Assembly: GCA_902729315.2 (NCBI GenBank)
Contig: LR746271.1
Location: forward strand, 404,001-468,000
Direction: 5' to 3'
Source: Spirodela intermedia
Lineage: Eukaryota; Streptophyta; Magnoliopsida; Alismatales; Araceae
DNA length: 64,000 nucleotides
Shown: in pieces, positions 24,231 through 35,569 of the stretch
Layout: every line of letters starts with the position of its first letter
Numbering within the stretch: position 1 is the stretch's first letter
The notes under the pieces: generated by a model
The model's database searches: none
What the model was told of the DNA's origin: nothing
What the model saw: only the letters and a program-made list of their open reading frames with translations
Position numbers and translations under genes: made by a program

Positions 24231-25325
24231 ATGGAACCCGTGATCCAGGCCCTGCTCGCCGCCTGCGGGAGCTTCTTCTTGGTATCCCTCCTCTTCGGGG
24301 TGGCCATCCTCTGCCTCCACGCCTTCAGGAACCGAAGTTCCCGCGTGCTCAACCTTCCTTCCCGCGGCGGCGAGCGCCCCAGGGCGGGAGCCTCCATCAA
24401 CGAGAGCGTCACCTTCGACCCCTCCCTCGACCGGATCTCCATGGCGAGGCTCGCGGCGGCGACGGGGAATTTCGCCGCCGACCGCATCGTCGGCGACGGC
24501 AGCTTTGGGTTCGTGTACAGGGCGGAGATGCCCGACGGGAGGACTGTCGCCGTGAAGAAGCTCTCCCCAGACGCCTTCCACGGCTTCCGCGAGTTCCGCG
24601 CGGAGGTGGAGACCCTGGGGAGGATCCGGCACCAGAACCTCGCTCGGATTTTGGGCTACTGCGTCTCCGGCAGCGACCGCCTCCTCATCTACGAGTTCCT
24701 CGAGCAGGGCAGCTTAGACCAGTGGCTCCACGAGACCTCCTCTTCGCGGCCGCCGTTGCCGTGGGCGGCGCGCCTGGGGGTGATTCGCGGCGTCGCCGCA
24801 GGGCTCGCCTTCCTGCACGCCGACTGCAAGCCCCCCATCATCCACCGCGATATCAAGGCCAGCAACGTGCTGCTGGACGGCGGCTTCGAGGCGAGGATCA
24901 CCGATTTTGGGCTCGCACGGCGGGTGGACTCCTCACGATCCCACGTCTCCACGCAGGTCGCCGGCACGATGGGGTACATGCCGCCGGAGTATCGAGATGG
25001 GCTCACCGCCGCGACGGTGAAAGCGGACGTCTACAGCTTCGGGATCCTCATGTTCGAGGTCGCCAGCGGGCGCCGCCCCAACTGGCCGGTGCTTGTGAAG
25101 GGAAAGGAGGTGGCGCTCGTGCGCTGGGCGCGGGGCCTCGTGGAGGGGGGATCTGGGCTGGAGCTGCTCGACCCGGCTCTGATGGGCGGCGAAGGGGCGG
25201 CGCCGCCAGCGGCAGAGGAGGAGCAGGTAAAAGGATTCCTCACGGTTGCGCACCGCTGCACCTCCAACGCCTCCAGGGCCCGGCCCTCCATGGGGGAGGT
25301 CCTCAACCTCCTTGACCAGCTCTGA
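24231..25325 (+). CDS. Membrane-anchored receptor-like kinase without ectodomain
   Basis: Single-exon Ser/Thr protein kinase of 364 aa. Residues about 10-31 form one hydrophobic segment followed by a basic HAFRNRSSR stop-transfer patch, so it is probably tethered to a membrane with almost nothing outside. The kinase domain (about 82-364) has P-loop GDGSFG (88-93), VAVKK with Lys109, Glu125 in helix C, HRDIKASN (205-212), DFG (225-227), GTMGYMPPEY in the activation segment and DVYSFG. It is an RD kinase with all key residues, so likely active. The domain is closest in pattern to the EMS1/PSKR (LRR X) receptor clade, yet there are no leucine-rich repeats. It could be a receptor-like cytoplasmic kinase or a truncated receptor. 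The MEP start follows a CT-rich leader and precedes the membrane segment. It converges with the U-box gene at 26632. Confidence 0.92.
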   Translation: MEPVIQALLAACGSFFLVSLLFGVAILCLHAFRNRSSRVLNLPSRGGERPRAGASINESVTFDPSLDRISMARLAAATGNFAADRIVGDGSFGFVYRAEMPDGRTVAVKKLSPDAFHGFREFRAEVETLGRIRHQNLARILGYCVSGSDRLLIYEFLEQGSLDQWLHETSSSRPPLPWAARLGVIRGVAAGLAFLHADCKPPIIHRDIKASNVLLDGGFEARITDFGLARRVDSSRSHVSTQVAGTMGYMPPEYRDGLTAATVKADVYSFGILMFEVASGRRPNWPVLVKGKEVALVRWARGLVEGGSGLELLDPALMGGEGAAPPAAEEEQVKGFLTVAHRCTSNASRARPSMGEVLNLLDQL

Positions 25326-25612
25326 TGCCCCTCGTCTTCCTCCTCCCCCTTACCGCTCCTCTTTCTCCGGAGAAATCGACTGTGCCCACTAACAGCGACG
25401 ATTGATCCGCAGTGCAGGAAACACGAAATGGAATCCAAAGATGAACTCATTCATCCGTTTCACTCTCTCTCTCTCTAATCTCTCTCTTCGCTAATAGGAA
25501 AATTATTTTTTATCTTATCCAAAATTGGTGAAAATCAGACCCGGGTATCATTCATCTCAGAGTCAACGGCCTAGGAAGGAATCAGAAAGTTAGTCTTGCA
25601 CTGGCTCATTTA

Positions 25613-25649
25613 AGAGAGAGCGAGAGCGAGAGTGAGTGAGTGAGAGAGA

Positions 25650-25697
<48 letters not shown>
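25613..25697. repeat. Imperfect (GA)n tract with GAGT interruptions
   Basis: A GA-rich stretch of about 85 bases with GAGC, GAGT and GAGG variants, downstream of the kinase gene. Confidence 0.9.
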
Positions 25698-26202
25698 AAG
25701 GGAAATCGGGCAATGACAAATAGTTTTTGGGGTCACCCAGAAAGAGGGAAATCGGCCCCATCGTTGACAGGCCCATTAAGAGCGGATCACGGCCCACTAT
25801 TCTGATACACCTATTATCACATCCGTAAAACCGAATATTTTGGGCCCCATGGTGGCATATTAATGGGCCTAATAGCCCATATGTAGGCCTTCCCCGCCGA
25901 ACATTTTGGGCCGGAGCTAACAAGGGATTCGGTTGGTGACCGACAGCACCTGGAGTTGACTTCGTAGGAATCCGAACAAATGATGGGCTTCTTACTGCAG
26001 ACCACTGTCGCGGCTGCCCAGCTTAACGCGTGGCAGTGGGCGAAGGCACAACTGGAAAAGATTTCGCATGCACAAAAATGGTAAGACTTTGACGAGCCTT
26101 TCACGACGAGGGCTTCTCAGCGCGGGTACGAAGCTCGAACGGCGGCGAGATGGCTCTCCGCTAGATTCGGCTGCTTGCCTCCGGGTTGCCGGAGCTTGGT
26201 CT

Positions 26203-26234
26203 GGAGAGAGAGAGAGAGAGAGAGGGAGAGGTAA

Positions 26235-26277
<43 letters not shown>

Positions 26278-26413
26278 GAGGGAAAGAGAGAGAGAGAGGG
26301 AGGGGTAGAGGGAGAGAGAGAGAGAGAGAGGTAGAGGGAAAGAGAGAGAGAGAGGGAGGGTAGAGGAGAGAGAGAGAGAGAGAGGTAGAGGGAAAGAGAG
26401 AGAGAGAGGGAGG

Positions 26414-26472
<59 letters not shown>

Positions 26473-26535
26473 GAGGGAAAGAGAGAGAGAGAGAGACAGA
26501 GAGAGAGAGGGAGAGAGAGAGAGAGAGACAGAGAG
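26203..26535. repeat. (GA)n-derived minisatellite with higher-order unit
   Basis: About 330 bases of purine-only sequence on the plus strand. Within GA runs, a motif of GGTAGAGGGAAAGAGA followed by GGGAGGGTAGAG recurs at about 26270, 26329, 26381 and 26468, a period near 55-60 bases for the first copies. It ends with GACAGAGA variants. This is more organised than a plain dinucleotide repeat. Confidence 0.9.
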
Positions 26536-26631
26536 AGGAGAATGATGGATTATGGTGCATGGCATTCGATCATACCTTTTTGGATAGAATGGTTGAGATT
26601 TAAAGGGAGCGAGGAAAGGTTTTTCCTTCGA

Positions 26632-27927
26632 CTATCTCAGGGAGACGGCCCGCGGCGGCGTCTGGAATTGGAAGTCGTCGGAGTTGGTGAGTGAGTCGTA
26701 GCGGGGCCAAGCAGCGCGGAGGAGCTTCAGCAGCATCTGCGCCTTCCGCTTGGCCCGCTCGGTGCAGTTGCTCTGCACCATCAGGAGGAGCCACCCCAGA
26801 ACGCCGTTCTCCACCGCCTCCCTCTGCAACTCCTCCGACGCGGCGCATACCGCCACGAGCGCCCCCACTGCGTGCTCCGCCGCGCGGTCCGATACCTTTC
26901 CGGCCATCACCTTGACGAGCGCCGCCACCGCTCCCCCGTGCCCCACCACCACCTCGACGCCGCCCTCCGCCCGGCAGAGCAGCTCAACCGTCGCCAGTGC
27001 CCGCTCCAGGTAGGCGTGCTGGAGGTCCCCCGCCGCAACGCAGCTCATCAATGAGCCGGCCGCCCCAGCCGACACGGCAAGTTCCCTGTTCTCCTTAGCC
27101 AGGCAGAGCGAAAACAGCGCCCTGATAGCCACGTTACCTGCCCGCTGGTGGCGGCAATGGAGCTCCACCAGCCGGACGAGCCCCTCCACCACGCCGGCAG
27201 TGCTTCCGACGGTCACTCGGAGATCCTGCGACCTCGCCGCCGCAGAGACCGCCTCGATCACAGCTGCAGCGTCGGTCCGTGTCTCGGCCGACGGGTGGCG
27301 GCAGAGCAGGGCCGCCAGCCACGACAGACACTCCGGCCGTGAGGCGATGGACGCGCTCTCCTGGTCCGACAGCGGCAGCATCGCCGCCAAGGAGAGAGAC
27401 TCCAGAGCCAACGCGCCGGCGATGGACTCGTTGCCTCCTCCTCTCATTTCCCCAGCGCCGGCGAAGGCGAGGGACAGGAGGGAAGTGCGGTTTTCGAGCA
27501 CGGAGGAGATGACTCGGCGGTTCTTGTCTGAGTCCCGCGCCAGCGTGCGGAGGCGGCGGAGAGCGGCGACGCGGGAGGACTCCACCGAGTCGGCGGACTC
27601 GGCCTGCGCGAGGAGGGAGCGGACGAGGGCGGCGTCGGCGGGGGGCTGCCGCTGCTGCTTCGGGGCGGCGGTGCCGCCGTGAGCGGCGCACCAGTCGTGG
27701 ATGAGCCGGCGGAGGGTGTGGTTGGGGATGAAGGTGAAGTCGGTGAGCGGGGTCCGCGTAACGGGGCAGGTGAGGTTGCCTGTGGCCACCCACGACTCGA
27801 TGCTAGCGCGGTCGTAGGTCTGCCCTGTGGACACGGTGACCGGATCCCTCATCATCTCCAGGGAGATGGGGCACCGGAAGTGGTACGGGATATCAACACC
27901 GCCCAGCTCCACTCGAGCCATCATCAT
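26632..27927 (-). CDS. Plant U-box E3 ubiquitin ligase with ARM repeats (PUB25/26/27 type)
   Basis: E3 ligase that recruits ubiquitin-charged E2 through its U-box; PUB25/26 act in cold signalling and immune-kinase turnover. Intronless, 431 aa. The U-box is about residues 13-87: IPYHFRCPISLEMMRDPVTV, GQTYDRASIESWV, CPVTRTPLTDFTFIPNHTLR and RLIHDWC. The rest is helical, Ala/Leu-rich, and fits armadillo-like repeats (for example RLVELHCRHQRAGNVAIRAL and AVGALVAVCA). Length and layout fit the PUB25-27 group, which lacks the UND domain. It starts with three consecutive ATG codons; the first is given, and the frame fits any. An 11-base C-run (G-run in the mRNA) sits five bases upstream of the first ATG. 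Confidence 0.95.
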   Translation of the reverse strand: MMMARVELGGVDIPYHFRCPISLEMMRDPVTVSTGQTYDRASIESWVATGNLTCPVTRTPLTDFTFIPNHTLRRLIHDWCAAHGGTAAPKQQRQPPADAALVRSLLAQAESADSVESSRVAALRRLRTLARDSDKNRRVISSVLENRTSLLSLAFAGAGEMRGGGNESIAGALALESLSLAAMLPLSDQESASIASRPECLSWLAALLCRHPSAETRTDAAAVIEAVSAAARSQDLRVTVGSTAGVVEGLVRLVELHCRHQRAGNVAIRALFSLCLAKENRELAVSAGAAGSLMSCVAAGDLQHAYLERALATVELLCRAEGGVEVVVGHGGAVAALVKVMAGKVSDRAAEHAVGALVAVCAASEELQREAVENGVLGWLLLMVQSNCTERAKRKAQMLLKLLRAAWPRYDSLTNSDDFQFQTPPRAVSLR

Positions 27928-29100
27928 TCAAACCCCCCCCCCCTTCTCTCTCTCTCCCTCTGCGAGCTGAAGAGGGAAAGGCAGGATCTTTGAAGACGTC
28001 TCTTTCTCTTAGGAAGCTCCGGCTTTATTCTGTCCGTCCGCACGTGCGGTCCGCCGTATTCTGTAGGGGGTACAGGCGGGCGCCCCCCGGGGAAGGAGGG
28101 AGGTTCACGTGCCTGGGGGGGTCCGCATTTCTGCGTTGGATTTGGATGTACGATGGCCGTACCCATCTCGTCGTCAACTAACGTTGATTTTCTTCCCCCT
28201 CGCTCAATGAATGGTATGTTACTCCGCGGGTCTCCATATCGCCTCCTATCACGTACCAGAACCCCGACGTGACTCGACCATAAACTAACAATTACCTTTT
28301 TGGAACACGATAATTTAACTCCGACTACTCGTGTGATTAATGACGTGGACGCGCTGGGTCTGACCGTACCCGTCGGACCACATTAACGCCCCAGGATCCG
28401 TCACTTCCGCGTTCCACAAGACGAAGGCCGAGTCTTCCGCGACCCAACCTGACCGGACCCGCCGGCGACGACGAGGTTCCTCGGGGCGCGCTTCCGGCGG
28501 GCGACCGCCGCACGCCTCCCGGCGCCGCCGCTCCTCGTGGGGCGGGCCATTCTTTGACCGCTAGCACCGCTACGAGCCGGCCAATTTACTTCCCACCTGG
28601 TAGCGCAGCAGCCCCGTGTTTATGCCGACGCTGTAGAGCCTCGAGTCGACCCATTAATGGCTCTGGCCAGCTTGTGGGCGGGGGGCTCTGGGCTTTCGCG
28701 CCCCTTGGAATCAAATCGCCGCCAGCTGTTGGCGAGGAGCTGCCGGCGCCGCCCGCTGCCGGCGGGAGTGGAGGTGGGGAATGTGGTTCACGGGGGTGAG
28801 AGCGGTGTGTCGGTCCAACTTCCGCGGCGAGGGATGGAGGGGAGGGGATCCCTGGGAGTCACGTGCTGGATTTGGTGCCGCTGACTGGTTGACCGCTCCG
28901 ACCAGGCGATCTCGGACGGCGGATCGGATCAGTCGCCACGTGAGGACTTGCCGTCGTCTGTTAGTCTCATAATTGCCCGAGTTTCCCGAGTAGCGCCGTC
29001 AGGTGGTCGGATCAGTCTACTCGGTGTTAGGCCCATTTATCCCTCTGACCAGGGCCCAATAAGCGATCTTCTCTGGCGGACACGTGATGAGTCAACGAAG
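27928..29100. other. GC-rich upstream region of the U-box gene
   Basis: GC-rich through about 29100, with short open frames but no similarity I recognise. It probably holds the U-box promoter near 27950-28300, including a C-run and CT leader at 27933-27960. It ends abruptly at the AT-rich block. Confidence 0.5.
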
Positions 29101-32100
29101 TAACGTGTCAAAACGCAGAGAGTTCTAAGCAGGCCATCACTGACAACTCCAAGACGACAAAAATGTATCCTTCTTATTAATATAACCCTGGTGCTGGGTA
29201 CGACAAAGACCTCATGACAGCTCGACGAACGAAGTACACAGATTTTTGCGGATTTCTTATTCTATTTGTACCATTTCGAATTTATTACGGTGCCCAGATG
29301 GAGAGTAGTTGTCCTACGTCACCTTGTGAAGTGTGAGAAATAGGATAAAACTGAAAATATATTTTTCCTTTACAAAATTTAAGGTTTTATGTTACAAGAT
29401 AAGTATTGATATGTGAAGATTCTTGAAACTATTGGAACATTGAAATACATGATATTTTGATGATGACCAATAAGTTTAAAGAGTAAAAAAAAATTAAATT
29501 ATGTCTAATTCATAATATACATGATAAGAGATTGAACATGAAATATCAAGTATAATCTAAAATAATATTAATAAATTTTTTAGATAGAAACTTATCAGGT
29601 ATATTTGTGACCTATAATATTAAATTAACTTAATACAATATAAAGAATTATTATTTTATATTAGTGAAAATATTAATAATATTTATATAAACTACTATAG
29701 TACAAAACTAAATCAGTAAAACACTCAAATCAATGAGTTTTTGTGAAGTAAATGTCAAGTTCAATGTGACTAAATGAAGTATCAAGCACGTGGGGGTGAA
29801 TTAATTTTCTATGTTTAATTTTATTTTAGCTTTTTAATTATGTATATGTATTGACACATTCTAATACACTATGTGAAATCTATATATAAATTAACTTGAG
29901 ATTTTTCTTTTCATCACTTTGTCACTCTAGTCTATGTCTCTCTCACTTATAATGGTAATAGACATAGATTTTATATGATTCACTTTTTATTATGTTACAT
30001 ATAATATTAGAAGATTTTCTTACTAGATTTCTATTATTTTTTATTAAAAATATAGTTGACTTCACGTGTTCAACCCTCTTAAATAGTATCATTCAATCTT
30101 AATAGAGAACTCACCCTCACAATAGTTTTGACTTTCAACACCACGTGCCTAAGTCAATATATATTTTGTTTTAGATAATGACACCCTCAACGAATAGATT
30201 CAGCTTTCAACACATTGTGTATTAGTTTTATCCTATCTTCATTCATCACTTAAGTTATATTAATGTTTGATGAACAAAAGACATCTTTCATTATAATTGA
30301 GTTGTAGCTTACCATATATGATTTAGTAAGATAAAACTTTGAATTGTGTGGTCTCTTTGTTGCAAAGAATTGAGTAATTTTCTTTTTAAACTTGTGTGAG
30401 TGGTGTTAATAGAGATGTTTTTATTCAACATTTACTTTGGTTTGTTTTCATCTCATTTTTTTTATACTTCAGTAAATTCATGTCATTTCAGTAGCTAAAA
30501 ATAGTCATATTAATTTAAATATCTTTTTGTTACTTCACTAGTATTTTAGTGACCTATAACTACTTTTTACTTATAAATTTTCTACAATAATGATTTTTAT
30601 TCACAATATCTTATCTAGAGAGTCATAACCAAATGATGATTATTTATTCTTTAAAAGTTTTTTTTCAAATGATATCATTTGTCATATCTTTAATCTACAT
30701 TCTTTTGTTGATGAATTATCATCCAAGATCTATACTCTTGATATTTGGTCATACTTTAGCTTAGATCTTTTAATTTGTAAAATATGTCATCCTTGATATT
30801 GTGTTTGAAAAATTTCAAATGATCAATGGATGTTCTTATTTTCAGGCTTGAGCTACAATAATATCATTGAACTTGCTATATTATTTCATAAAGAATCATA
30901 TTTCTTCAATGTATAATCTTGTTCTTAAGATTAAGTTGAACTTTAGTCATTTTTGGTGACTTTTTTTCAACATAAACTTATGGCATGTCATAGTGTATAC
31001 TACGTGATGAAGATTTTACTACTTCCTTCTTTACTTCATGTGAACAGTCTACCTCAACTATGATGCAAGCTTGAGTGCAAGTCTTGCTTCAATTACTTAT
31101 CATATATCTTAGCTTTAAATTTATTTTTATTTATTTTTCAAATTGTTGTTATAGTATTTTTAATTTCAATTCATCCCATACTTTGGTTTAAATATTTAGT
31201 TGTAATTTTTCTACTTTTGCATAATTTACTTCCTAAGTTTGAATCTTATGTCTATCATTCTATATATATATATTTTATATATTTTTCATATTATGATATT
31301 AGTTATATATTATTTATTTTCATGTCTTAATTCAATTTTTTTATTAATTATATTCTTACGATATTAGATCCTTAATTAGTTAGTATGAATTGGTATGATT
31401 CATATGTAAATGTTAAATGATAAAGGAATCATTAATTAGTTTCACTTGATGATATCTAAACTATTTGAAAAGATATATTCTATTGATCTCCCAACTATTA
31501 AAATTCATCATATTTTAGATAAATAATTATTAAAAAAATAAAAAAATCATAAAATTTTCATATGAGATTTGTCTATAAATTATATTGTCTTTCAATTGCT
31601 ACATTAATAAAACAATTATTACTTTCCTCTCAATAACCTATAACTTTATATTAAGTTTCTCATATAGGAAATTTAAGTAAAAAGTGAAGATCATGGTGAT
31701 GAGTTAATCTATGTCAAAATAATTGAATATAAAATGACTATTAAAGCATTAAAAGATCATCTTAAACTCATTTGAAGCTTTAATAATCTTTAGTCTAAAG
31801 CTAACAAGCCGATAAAAAGAAGACAATGACTTTAAGTTACTAAATATTATACTTTTCATTGGAACTCTAGAAATACTCAAAGTAGACATCATATCTAGAA
31901 TACTATCTACAATGAAATCATTTCATATCTATTATGGGTAAACTTGTGACTTAATTATTTAATCACTCGTAGAAGATATCTTATTAAAGAATCATTAACC
32001 ACTTAGAGTAATGAATTTAAAAGAGAGTTCTAGAATGAAATTTTATAAGAACTAAATCATATAATCAATAGTGTATAACCAAATTATCATAATTAGAAAA

Positions 32101-32309
32101 ACCCAAGAACAAGGTTATTCTTGGAGAGTAGATATAGACAATGCACGGAATCACTATAAAAATTCTTCAATTTTACATTTGTTAAGTTATAAAAGATTAC
32201 AAATCTTAAAGATAAAGAGGAAGTAGAGTTACTAAAATAGATTATATTCCAAAGATATTTAGAAATTGATCAACTCAACCCCCTTCACCTCCTTTCTTGA
32301 TCCAAGTGA

Positions 32310-34640
32310 GGGCTAAAACACAACAAAGACTCCCCCTTCAGATATTTATGATTATTTTTAATAGTTATCTTAGATAATAAAGTAAAAAATGAATATCTAA
32401 AAGAGGTTTAATAAAAATATTGTCTAACTTATATGTATAGTGACTTTAAATGAGTTGGATAACTTGTGAATAAGTTTTTCATGAAAAAATATCAATCCAT
32501 CAATCTATAATCTATTTGTTTGTGAAATATTAGAGTCAATATGAATAATTAGACTATCACAAAGTAAATATAACTAGATGAGACTTCAAGATAAAGCTCA
32601 TGTAGTAATTATTGTAATCATGTGATTTTGCAGTTGTTGTTGCTAATGTTTGACACTTGACTTCATTAGATGACCTTGAGATTGATCTCTTATGTTTTGT
32701 AAAATGAACAAATTGTGAAAAAGATGTAATATCTTAAAAGAAAAATTTGAGAATTAAGATAAGGAGCTCAACTAATAGAAAAAATATTTGAATCTAGATA
32801 AATGAGGAAAGAAAGAGTAATCATTAACAAATGGTTCATTGAAGATTGATGAGTAAATGATGTAGTACTTGTAAGCAAGTTTGTGTTATAAATTGACTCA
32901 AGTTATGGATGTAATGTATGACGTATGGATGGGATAATGTCTTTAACGTGAGGCTTATTCAAGTAATTATCTATTAGTATTAAATAGTTACAATTAAATA
33001 TCTATAGGAAAAAAAATAAGTTCAGATCTAATGAAGTATGTATCTTTAGAGAATGTAAATAATAATTATGTTGAGATAAAATAATATGTGGTGTAAATTT
33101 GTAATTTCTATGCCTAAAAAATATTTTAATGTGTCAAGGTATTAAGCTTGAATATTTATGCAAAAAAGTTTTCAAGTTATGGATAGTTGAAGTGAATAAA
33201 TGATTATGAGAATGTCATCCATAGAAACAAGTAAACTAACATAGTACAAATTATAGACTTTAGTTAATCATGAATAATTTAATTCCAACTGAATAAATAC
33301 AAACTGAATGAGAGAATTTAGATATACTTATCAAAGTCCCTAAACAAATGTATAATTTTCAAATAAGTTTATTGTGATGAGTTACAAGTTCTCTCTTATG
33401 TAAGTATCCTAGTGATAGTTGTATTTTTTAAAAAATATATGTATATTAAACAAGATACTATTATTGACATCTAATTGAATGGAATGTTAATTATTAATAG
33501 CTAAAAAAACTAACTTGAGTTTTATAGTTATGGATTTGACAATTAGAAAATATGTTTCAAAGAAGTTGACATCTTCTTGTCAAAAATATCATATGTCAAC
33601 ATAATCTTCATTGCCTCACACCATTATAGAGAAGTAATGACTTGTCCAACTTAATCTTCAGCACTTCTCACCATTATAGAGAGGTAACAACTTGGTGATA
33701 AAATCAAAGTTCAAGGTTAAATAAAATAAGCATAACAAAATTTTTATAGGATGAATATAGAGAATCATAAGAGAGAAAATTAGATAGATTATAACATAGG
33801 TAGGTTTAATCATATGGGATATGAGATAATATGTTGTAATCAAATTTTTGGAGGTAAGATAGTGGTTTGAAAATATGAGTGGATCATTGAATTGGTAAAT
33901 ATGATAAAAAAAATTGGAGGCATGGTGTGCAAAATATTATGTGGTGATTAAGAATAAATATGAGACATGACACACAAGATAATCATATTTGAAAAATGAC
34001 ATAGATTATCAAGAACTACAAAAAGAATAAAAAGAGAGCATGTCCTCTTGAAAGATAACATCATGCGAAATGAATATTTATTTTATCTCCACATGATAAA
34101 AAGCCTATACCTTTAATATCATATAAATATTTAATAAATACATGCTATAGTGTGAGAATGAATTTTAATATGATATTTTGATTATGTTGAAGAAAATGTT
34201 AAACAAATATGAATAATTAAATATTTACTATGTCATAATTCATAGAGTTTTATTATTCAACAGTAGAGATATAATTATATTGATAAGAAGTGTGACTATA
34301 AGGATGTAATCTATATAAAATGCATTGAGATTTGTAATTTAATAACATAATTTTTAAAAAATAGTAATTAACTAAATGAACAATGAAAACACAAAGAGCA
34401 ACATTCATCATCAAGCCCTTCATGTGTATTGCATCAATGACCAACAAAAAGCTTCATACTTTCATCAGTTCCATCCAATAACTGATCAACTCATCTATTA
34501 TGACCATTCCTTTCCATCAAGACTTGAGGATAAGTGGTAAGAGAAAAACATATTTGGTGAAATTACAAAGAGTTTGTAGTTATATTTGACTCAAAGATAT
34601 TGGATCACTATGAACATGAACTTATGTTATTTGTGCAACT
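32310..34640 (-). mobile_element. Degenerate Ty1/copia retrotransposon (1)
   Basis: Translating the minus strand in three frames gives fragments, in copia order, from high to low coordinate. A possible protease trace lies near 34600. Then comes the integrase C-terminal region: KSQCILYR..PYSH at about 34300, and IFISHDVIFQEDMLSFY at about 34040. Reverse transcriptase follows: QLDVNNSIL at about 33455, VSMDDILI at about 33220 and LDTLKYFLGIEI at about 33110. The RNase H end has FHKQIDYRL..YFFMKNL at about 32500, closing in LKGES. These match standard copia signatures such as the catalytic Y-x-D-D region, here changed to MDD. Stops and frameshifts are everywhere, so it is dead. A purine tract at about 32327-32340 marks its 3' end. 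Confidence 0.78.
32327..32340 (-). other. Candidate polypurine tract / 3' LTR junction of copia element 1
   Basis: On the minus strand CTGAAGGGGGAGTC follows the last RNase H codons (LKGES) and precedes TTGTTGTG. This is where a copia polypurine tract and the TG start of a 3' LTR would be. The matching 5' LTR was not found by eye. Confidence 0.45.
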
Positions 34641-35569
34641 AATCCTATGAAAATTTATGAGTATTCTTAAGAGGAAGAGCTAATACTAGAGAATCTCACC
34701 TCCATAATTGATATTTCTAGTAATTCTAATTTTACCCTCAATCTTAATGTTTTACCTAATATTATAGTTCCAATAACTTACCCTTCTTAACAAATTGACA
34801 TGGATTAAATTCAAACATCATTTGAATTTATATGTGTGACTATTTTTGTCAACATGCTTATATAATTTTTTTCAAATGAAATATCTCGTGAATTTACCAA
34901 CATATTGTTAGAACTATAATGTTAGATGAAGCATGGAGAAGGGGAGGTGAATTGAGATTTACGATATATTTTTTTCTATTTTTCAGATTTATAGATGTGT
35001 TTACACATATGTTATATGATGACCATTCAATAGTCTCCCACCAAGAATATTGATATTTTTATATTAGTTCTCCCTCACTTAACTATTTATAGATCTATAT
35101 ATTATTGCTCTCTACTATTTATCTATTCTCTTCAAGAATGCACACTTATATTCATATTATCAACCACTTAAATCACTCAAAATTAGTCTCTTTAGAAACT
35201 GTCTTCTTAAGAAAAAATACAAATATTGTCACTTAATATTTTAACGCAACATACTCGCATCTAATCACTCAATTATTTTAGGACACAATGGAGAGCAAAG
35301 ACTATAATAGTTGAGTTGATCATTTGCTGGATTAAGTTGATGACAAAGATGCATGATAAATCTTCATTATCATGAGTTAATAATTAGTAAATAATATAGT
35401 TTTAGCCTTAACTCATGATAAATAAACTTATATTTGTGTTAAAGTATAAAAAATAGTTTTCAATTAATTAATGTGAATTTTTAGGTAATTATATGATTTT
35501 ATATGATTTTTACAGTCTTACTTTTGAGATAAATGAAGAACAAGGAATAAAAATAAATATATTGCAAAA

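Larger units (their letters stand above)
25326..26631. other. Convergent intergenic region between kinase and U-box genes
   Basis: About 1.3 kb between two 3' ends, holding GA-rich tracts at 25613-25697 and 26203-26535. A stretch at 25740-25900 has repeated GGGCC-type motifs. Open frames here are GA-repeat artefacts encoding Arg-Glu or Leu-Ser strings. Confidence 0.6.

Noticed and set aside
26203-26535. Regularly spaced repeats suggestive of a CRISPR-like array
   Set aside because: There are no unique spacers; all intervening sequence is GA repeat, and this is a plant nuclear genome.
28337-28972. Short GC-rich frames upstream of the U-box gene
   Set aside because: Several overlapping frames on both strands with no conserved motif, as expected by chance in GC-rich DNA.
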